The notes beneath the pieces are model-generated. The model ran no database searches. It had not been told where the DNA came from and worked only from the letters and a program-made list of their open reading frames with translations. 64,000 bases of DNA. Source: Acidobacteriota bacterium. GTDB lineage: Bacteria > Acidobacteriota > Terriglobia > Bryobacterales > UBA6623. Positions 58,534 through 64,000 of this stretch are shown one piece after another (position 1 is the first letter of the stretch; the number at the start of each line of letters is the position of its first letter). Position numbers and translations under genes: made by a program. Location: NCBI GenBank assembly GCA_016125275.1, contig WGMB01000016.1, positions 1 through 64,000 of the forward strand. The letters run 5' to 3'.

Positions 58534-61488
58534 ATGGATTTCATGAAGAGCGCGGTATTCACCATCGTCGCGAAGAACTACCTCGCGCACGCGCGGTCTC
58601 TGATGGCATCGATCCAGCGCTTCGCCCCCGCGGTGGAGCGCTTCGTTGTCTTGGTGGATGAACCCGAAGGACTCTTCGATCCGGCAGCGGAACCGTTCGA
58701 GGTCATCCGCTACGAAGATCTGCCCATCCCCAAGAGCCGCTGGTTTTGCTTCAAGTACACCGTGCTCGAGCTCAGCACCGCCGTCAAACCCTACGCGGCG
58801 GAGCTCCTGTTGGAGGAAATGGGGATCGAGAAGCTGATCTACTTCGATCCCGACATCCTGCTCTACCGCTCCCTCGATTCCCTGCTGGCGGAGCTCGACA
58901 CAGCCAACGCGCTGTTGACGCCTCATCTCACCCAGGAGCTCAGCGACGGGTGCCGCCCCGACGAGCTCGATATTCTGCGCGCCGGCACCTACAACCTGGG
59001 TTTCATCGCCATGCGCCGCGGTCCCGAGACCTTGCGCATGCTCCGCTGGTGGCAATCGCGGCTGTATGACCGCTGCGTGGTCAGCCCCAACGAAGGTTTG
59101 TTCGTGGACCAGCGCTGGATGGACTTGGTTCCTGGCCTGTTCGAGGGTATTCGGATCATTCGCGACGAGGGCTGGAACGTCGCTTATTGGAACGTCCACG
59201 GGCGGCCGGTCGAGATCACCGACGACGGAATCGTCGCCGCGGGCCGTCCTCTCCTGTTCTTTCACTTCAGCGGCTACGATCCGCGGCGGCCTGACGTGTT
59301 CTCCAAACACCAGGACCGGTTCCTGCTACGCGATCTCGGCGATGTCGCCCAGGTCGTCGCCGACTACGGCGAAGGGCTGCTCTCCCAGGGGTTGACCACG
59401 ACCGCCGAGTGGCCCTACACCTGGGCCCGCTTCGCCGACGGCATGATGATTCCGGATCTGGGCCGACCGATCCTGAACGAAGCTCCGGCGTTGCTCGATC
59501 GCATCGAAGATCCGTTCTCCGAGGAAGGCAAGGAAGCCTTCTTGGCCTTCTGGAACCAGTGGGTCCACGACCCCGCCGCCGGCGTGCTGCCGTTGACCAA
59601 GCTGGCGTTGCGCATCTATTCGGTGCGGTCGGACGTGCAAGCGGCCATGCCCGATGTACGCGGCGCGGACTGCCACCGCTTCGGCGAATGGTTCGTGAGC
59701 AATGGAGTTCTCGAGCATCGCTTGGCTGACGAGCTGGCGCTTCCGATGCGGGAGCAGGCCAAGAATCGTCCCGCAGCCGTGGTGAGCGACTCGTCGATCT
59801 GGAGGGCGGAGCCGGATTGGCTCTTAGGCCTGCTGGAGAGCCTGCCCGGCCTGCGCCGTCGTTTGTCGTCCCAACTCGGCACGGCCCAGTTCCTGGCCGA
59901 AGACCGCTTGAGCGACGTGATCTTCTACCTGTCGGAAGAGGATCAGATCGACGAGACCAACGACCTTCGGCTGCCGCGGATCGCGGGTCTGATTCTGGAG
60001 CGTCGCAAGGACGTGGCCGCCTACTGCAGCCTCGAAGGCGACGTCGATCCGGCCCGTTTCTTGACTTGGTTGCTCAGCTACGGACGTCGCGAGTATCAGT
60101 TGCCGCGCCAGTTGGTCTCGCCGATCCGGCGGCGCTGGAAGGGTATCCTCGCGGAGCGCGGATTCGGTGAGGCGATCAGTCTTCGCGGGAAGGCCGTTGC
60201 GCTCTCGGCCGCAGCCTGGTGGGCCCTCCCTGCGAAAGGAGCTTCCAACGGCGCCGGTTCGCTCGAACGGCATGCCCCCGTCCGAGACGCAGGCCGGCCC
60301 CCCTCTTCGGCCGCCAGAATCGACCGCGAAGAACGGGAATGCGGCGTGAACCTGGTAGGGTACACCCGGGCGGAGATGGGCGTGGGGGAATCCGTACGCT
60401 TGGCACATCAAGCGCTGGCCGCTTCCGGCGTTCCGGTCGCCGTGCGCGGCATCTCGACCAACGGGGTGTATTCGGAGACCGACGCCCGCCTGGGCGATGA
60501 CGATTCCCTGCCCTACTTGTTCGACCTGCTCCACGTCAACGCGGACCAGTTCCCCCTGGCCGTACGGGACGCTCTCGGCGACTCGCACGACCCTCGGCTC
60601 ACGATCGGCTATTGGGCCTGGGAGCTCGAAGAGTTCCCCGAAAGCTTCGACGGAGCGTTCGCGCTGTGCGGCGAAATCTGGACTCCGAGTGAGTTCTGCC
60701 GGAGGGCCATCGCGGAGCGGTCGCCGCACCCGGTGCTGACGGTTCCGCACCCCTTGGATCCGTCCCGGTTCGCATCCCCCGATCGCACGAATCTGGGCCT
60801 GCCGTCGAACCGGTTCGTCTTCCTCACGATGGTCGACATGCTCAGCGTCTGCGAGCGAAAAAACCCGTTGGCGGCGATCCGGGCCTTTCGAAGAGCGTCC
60901 GCAAACATGCCCGACGCGGAACTGGTCGTGAAGGTCAACAACGGGCGCCACGACCCGGCGGCTCTGGCCGCCTTGCGCGAGGCCGCCGCCGGCGGAGCCG
61001 TCCGCATTCTCGACGAAACGTTGCCGCGAAAGGCCGTCGATGCCCTGATCGCCTCCGCCGACTGCTTCGTCTCCCTGCACCGCGCCGAAGGATTCGGCCT
61101 CGGAATGGCTGAAGCGATGGCGCACGGCAAGCCCGTGATCGCCACCGGCTACTCCGGCAATATGGACTTCATGGACCCCGACACGGCCTTCCTCGTGCGG
61201 CATGAGCTCACCGAGGTTCCCGCGGGCTGCGGTCCGTACCGGAAAGGCGCCCTGTGGGCCTCCGCCGATCTGAGCGATGCCGCCCGTTGGATGCGCGTGG
61301 TCTACGGCGAGGCCGAAACGCGGGAGCGCGTCGCCCGCGCAGGCCGGGACCGAGTGCTGGAGCAGTTGGCGCCCGAACGCGTCGGCGAGATCATGCGGAC
61401 CCGCCTCGAGATCCTGAACCGGCGTCGGCGAGCGGCAAGCCCCGTCCCGGTGGTCCCCAGCCTGAAGCCCGAACCCGTCGGAAGATAA
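58534..61488 (+). CDS. bifunctional glycosyltransferase: GT8-like N-terminal and GT4 C-terminal domains
   Basis: The 984-residue product starts with a GT-A-type transferase (about 1-280): AVFTIVAKNYLAHARSLMASI, metal-binding D105-P-D107 in YFDPDILLYRSLDSLL, GTYNLGFIAMRRG and WNVAYWNVHGR. Residues 280-590 form a helical linker with no recognised domain. From about 605 a GT-B GT4 enzyme follows (VNLVGYTRAEMGVGESVRLAHQALAA), with WELEEFP, TVPHPLD, RKNPLAAIRAFRRA and the E852-x7-E860 donor-site motif in HRAEGFGLGMAEAMAHGKPV. It probably adds two successive sugars to a surface glycan in the cytoplasm. The ATG at 58534 and one at 58543 are both possible. It follows the methyltransferase gene by 30 bp and likely shares its transcript. 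Confidence 0.85.
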   Translation: MDFMKSAVFTIVAKNYLAHARSLMASIQRFAPAVERFVVLVDEPEGLFDPAAEPFEVIRYEDLPIPKSRWFCFKYTVLELSTAVKPYAAELLLEEMGIEKLIYFDPDILLYRSLDSLLAELDTANALLTPHLTQELSDGCRPDELDILRAGTYNLGFIAMRRGPETLRMLRWWQSRLYDRCVVSPNEGLFVDQRWMDLVPGLFEGIRIIRDEGWNVAYWNVHGRPVEITDDGIVAAGRPLLFFHFSGYDPRRPDVFSKHQDRFLLRDLGDVAQVVADYGEGLLSQGLTTTAEWPYTWARFADGMMIPDLGRPILNEAPALLDRIEDPFSEEGKEAFLAFWNQWVHDPAAGVLPLTKLALRIYSVRSDVQAAMPDVRGADCHRFGEWFVSNGVLEHRLADELALPMREQAKNRPAAVVSDSSIWRAEPDWLLGLLESLPGLRRRLSSQLGTAQFLAEDRLSDVIFYLSEEDQIDETNDLRLPRIAGLILERRKDVAAYCSLEGDVDPARFLTWLLSYGRREYQLPRQLVSPIRRRWKGILAERGFGEAISLRGKAVALSAAAWWALPAKGASNGAGSLERHAPVRDAGRPPSSAARIDREERECGVNLVGYTRAEMGVGESVRLAHQALAASGVPVAVRGISTNGVYSETDARLGDDDSLPYLFDLLHVNADQFPLAVRDALGDSHDPRLTIGYWAWELEEFPESFDGAFALCGEIWTPSEFCRRAIAERSPHPVLTVPHPLDPSRFASPDRTNLGLPSNRFVFLTMVDMLSVCERKNPLAAIRAFRRASANMPDAELVVKVNNGRHDPAALAALREAAAGGAVRILDETLPRKAVDALIASADCFVSLHRAEGFGLGMAEAMAHGKPVIATGYSGNMDFMDPDTAFLVRHELTEVPAGCGPYRKGALWASADLSDAARWMRVVYGEAETRERVARAGRDRVLEQLAPERVGEIMRTRLEILNRRRRAASPVPVVPSLKPEPVGR

Positions 61489-61692
61489 GGACCGGGGGCC
61501 CGGTCCTGGTTTGCTGGTGGGGCGACGGAACAGGCAACGACCCGCGCCGCCCACGCGACTTCCCTGCTATACAGGGCAGCCACAGCCTTGCTAGCCTTTT
61601 GAGGCCGCCTGTGCTTTCGTTGAATTTGCGTTCACGCGAGAGTGTAGCTCGTTGAAATATTGTCGTGGTTAGCGCCTGCGTAGTCCGGGGGG

Positions 61693-64000
61693 ATGCGCGT
61701 GTTATTTCGAAATATCACTTGGAGGCCTATTGCCTCCTCTGTTTTGATCGTTCTCTCCGCCGTCGCGGCAGGGCCAACCGCGGGCCCGAGACCGAAGACC
61801 GCGGCATCAGGACCATCGAGCATCGGCGTCTACGATGGCGGCCGGTGGCGCCTCGATTTCAATGGCGACGGCTGGTTCCAGCCATCGACAGACCGTGATT
61901 TTGGGCTCGGGTGGCCCGGCGCGCAACACTTCGTGGGCGACTGGAACGGAGACGGCGCCGATGAGGTCGGAGTCTACGCCGCCGGCTTCTGGTTTCTCGA
62001 CCTCGACGGAAACGGCGTCTGGGACGGCGGTCTCCAGGATCGGCTCTTCGCCTTCGGGTGGGCCGGGGCGACTCCTGTCATCGGCGACTGGAACGGCGAT
62101 GGAACGACCGATGTCGGAGTCTTCGCCAATGGCTACTGGTTCCTCGACGCCGACGGCAATCGAGTGTGGGACGGTGGCGTCAACGACCTCTCCTTCCCCT
62201 TCGGCTGGCTCGGCGTCAAGCCGCTGGTCGGCGACTGGGACGGAGACGGCCGCGATCAAGTCGGCGTCTTCAACCAGGGCATCTGGCTGCTCGACTACGA
62301 CGGCAACGCCCTCTGGGACGGCGGAAACGTCGACCGGATCTTTGGCTGGGGTTGGGACGGGGTCCAGGTCGTCATCGGAGATTGGAACGGCGATGGCCGC
62401 GACAAGGCCGGCGTCTACAACAACGGCTCCTGGTTTCTCGACACCAACGGCGACGCCTTCTGGGACGGCGGCGTCCAGGATCAGGTCATCTCCTTGGGAT
62501 GGCCTCAAGCGGTTCCCGTGGTTGGAGACTGGAACGGAGACGGCCGCGACAAGATCGGCGTTTACTCCGGCGGAAACTGGTTTCTCGACCAGAACGGCAA
62601 CGGCCTCTGGGAGACCGGTCAGGACGCGGTCCGTCCGTTTGGGGCCACCGGAGAACCCGTCGTGGGCCGCTGGACGGCTCCAACCACGGATCTCTCGATC
62701 TATCCGTCCGACGGCGCTCGGGACGTACCGACCGCAGCCCGAGTCATTCTCACGCTGACGGCGCCGGTGGACGCCGCAAGCGTCACCGCCGCCAGCGTGC
62801 AAGTCCGGCGGGCGGGAGCGCCGGTCGCCGCCGCCCTCGTTGTTTCTCCTGACGGTCGCTTCATCTCGGTCCGCCCCGGGGCGCTGCAACAAGACTCCGC
62901 CTACGACATCGTGGTCAATGGGCTGCGCAGTCGTGGAGGACAGGCCGTTCCTTCGGCCCACGCTACCTTTCAAACGGGCGCGACCGCCGACGTCCGGTTT
63001 GAGCTCGTTCGCAGTGCGACGAAGGACTTGCCGACAACCGGAAGCTTGTACGTCGGGCTGTCGGACCGCGCGGACCCCGCCACGATGAGCGCAGCCTCGT
63101 TCTACTTGGAGGACGGTCTAACCCGACAAACCTATCCCATCTCCTGCTCGCTCGAGCCGGACTGGCTTTCCATCAAGTGCGTCCATCCACAGGCGTTCCC
63201 GGTGAAGTCAGCCTTGACCCTCCGCGCGGTCGGCTTCGAATCCATCCACGGGCGAACAGCTAACTTCTACTGGCGTTTTGAGACAGGTTTTGAGCCCGAC
63301 AACGACCAAGCGCCGCGAATTCTCGACATCTTCCCGCCGGACGGATCGACCAACGTCCCGAGCGTCACGAGCTTACCGAACGGGATCGAGTGGGGCGTAC
63401 GATTCGACGAACCTGTCGCCGTCGATTGGCCTCCACCGGACATCTCTGTTACGCGGGACGGCGCCCCCGTCGATTTCCTCGTCTTCCAGTTTTCCGACGC
63501 TCTTGACGAGTTGCTGATTCGGCCTGTTCAGGGAAGTTCCTGGGCCCCGTCCGCCAACTATACGATCACCGTTCGCAAGGCCTTCGACCTCTCCGGACAA
63601 CCGACCGCGAGCGGCGCAACGGCCACATTCACCACTGCGCCGGCAGATACGTCGAACCTTCCGGTCCCGGTGTTCCGCTCTTCCGGCGCCGGTTCGCGCA
63701 TCCCGCTCAACTCCCGGTTCTTTTTCAATGTCGACGGGCCGAGTTGGAATCAGGCCTCGGTCGGGACCGATCGAGTACAACTGCAGGGGCCGCACGGCTC
63801 CGTGCCGCTCGAGCTGCTATGGGAAACGCCCGGGCGCTTCTGGATGACTCCCACCAGCCTGCTGGAGCCCAACGCCGCCTATTCCCTCTCCTTTGGCCCC
63901 TTCTTCGCGCAGAACGGCAAGCGCTACGAGAGCGGTTTCAGCTTCACCACCGGCGCGACGACGGATATGCTTCCGCCGCGGGTGACGGGAGTCCTACCGC
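61693..64000 (+). CDS. secreted repeat protein with DWNGDG repeats and Ig-like domains (3' end outside window)
   Basis: An ATG directly after a run of six G opens a frame that stays open to the window edge (769 codons visible). The product has a signal peptide (IASSVLIVLSAVAAG) and, from residue 44, about six copies of a 44-residue unit with GDWNGDGxDxxGVxxxGxWFLDxxGNxxWDGG, an integrin/FG-GAP-like or hedgehog-type beta repeat with a calcium loop. Several SbsA/Big_5-type Ig-like domains follow (IYPSDGARDVPTAARVILTLTAPVDAASV, ILDIFPPDGSTNVPS, TTDMLPPRVTGVLP). It is surface-exposed or secreted; a function in adhesion is inference. Frames on the opposite strand and in frame 2 across the repeats are shadows caused by the repeated GC-rich codons. 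Confidence 0.88.
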   Translation, partial: MRVLFRNITWRPIASSVLIVLSAVAAGPTAGPRPKTAASGPSSIGVYDGGRWRLDFNGDGWFQPSTDRDFGLGWPGAQHFVGDWNGDGADEVGVYAAGFWFLDLDGNGVWDGGLQDRLFAFGWAGATPVIGDWNGDGTTDVGVFANGYWFLDADGNRVWDGGVNDLSFPFGWLGVKPLVGDWDGDGRDQVGVFNQGIWLLDYDGNALWDGGNVDRIFGWGWDGVQVVIGDWNGDGRDKAGVYNNGSWFLDTNGDAFWDGGVQDQVISLGWPQAVPVVGDWNGDGRDKIGVYSGGNWFLDQNGNGLWETGQDAVRPFGATGEPVVGRWTAPTTDLSIYPSDGARDVPTAARVILTLTAPVDAASVTAASVQVRRAGAPVAAALVVSPDGRFISVRPGALQQDSAYDIVVNGLRSRGGQAVPSAHATFQTGATADVRFELVRSATKDLPTTGSLYVGLSDRADPATMSAASFYLEDGLTRQTYPISCSLEPDWLSIKCVHPQAFPVKSALTLRAVGFESIHGRTANFYWRFETGFEPDNDQAPRILDIFPPDGSTNVPSVTSLPNGIEWGVRFDEPVAVDWPPPDISVTRDGAPVDFLVFQFSDALDELLIRPVQGSSWAPSANYTITVRKAFDLSGQPTASGATATFTTAPADTSNLPVPVFRSSGAGSRIPLNSRFFFNVDGPSWNQASVGTDRVQLQGPHGSVPLELLWETPGRFWMTPTSLLEPNAAYSLSFGPFFAQNGKRYESGFSFTTGATTDMLPPRVTGVLP

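Noticed and set aside
61807-62973. 388-codon minus-strand frame and a + strand frame 2 (61835-62758) over the DWNGDG repeats
   Set aside because: Frame 1 on the + strand has a signal peptide and periodic calcium loops; the others only mirror the repeated codons.

Overview
The window is GC-rich chromosomal DNA from what looks like an acidobacterium of the Bryobacterales/Solibacter type. The basis is a secreted protein with a Solibacter-type (TIGR03437-like) domain, a very large Oar-like TonB-dependent receptor with a carboxypeptidase-regulatory N-terminus, several secreted sulfatases, and many lipoproteins and long fused enzymes. This is inference from gene content; no rRNA or marker gene is present.

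Left part (1 to about 22.4 kb) is accessory DNA. It holds the tail of an unknown gene, a Fic protein, a DUF3768 protein, tRNA-Leu(UAA), a 142-bp nested palindrome, a tyrosine integrase and about 1.2 kb of gene-poor DNA. Then comes a complete type I-G (formerly I-U) CRISPR-Cas locus: csb1 (Cas7), csb2 (Cas5-Cas6), cas3 carrying an extra C-terminal domain, cas2, and a cas4-cas1 fusion. These five genes are packed head to tail on the + strand. A leader and an array of 74 repeats and 73 spacers follow. A second tyrosine integrase lies between the array and the 3' end of tRNA-Ala(GGC), the usual layout of a tRNA-integrated island. No separate Cas8g/Csx17 gene is present; the C-terminal domain fused to Cas3 is the candidate for that role. 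Upstream of csb1, repeat-like motifs in the opposite orientation and with the same 72-bp period form a possible relic or regulatory mini-array.

Right part (22.4 to 64 kb) is mostly ordinary chromosome with a cell-envelope and scavenging theme: an FG-GAP lipoprotein, a metallophosphoesterase, two sulfatases, a TolC-like protein, an M14-like/GH88-105 fusion, a TetR-controlled RND efflux operon, an ankyrin/haem-motif protein followed by a membrane-anchored TIR protein, an FKBP lipoprotein, a cold-shock protein, feoAB, two adjacent CPA-type antiporter-like genes, a TonB receptor, a propionyl-CoA carboxylase beta subunit, a YfcE-like phosphodiesterase and tRNA-Pro(GGG). The last 7 kb holds two unusual double enzymes (methyltransferase-methyltransferase and GT8-like/GT4), probably for surface glycan synthesis, and the start of a long secreted repeat protein that runs off the window.
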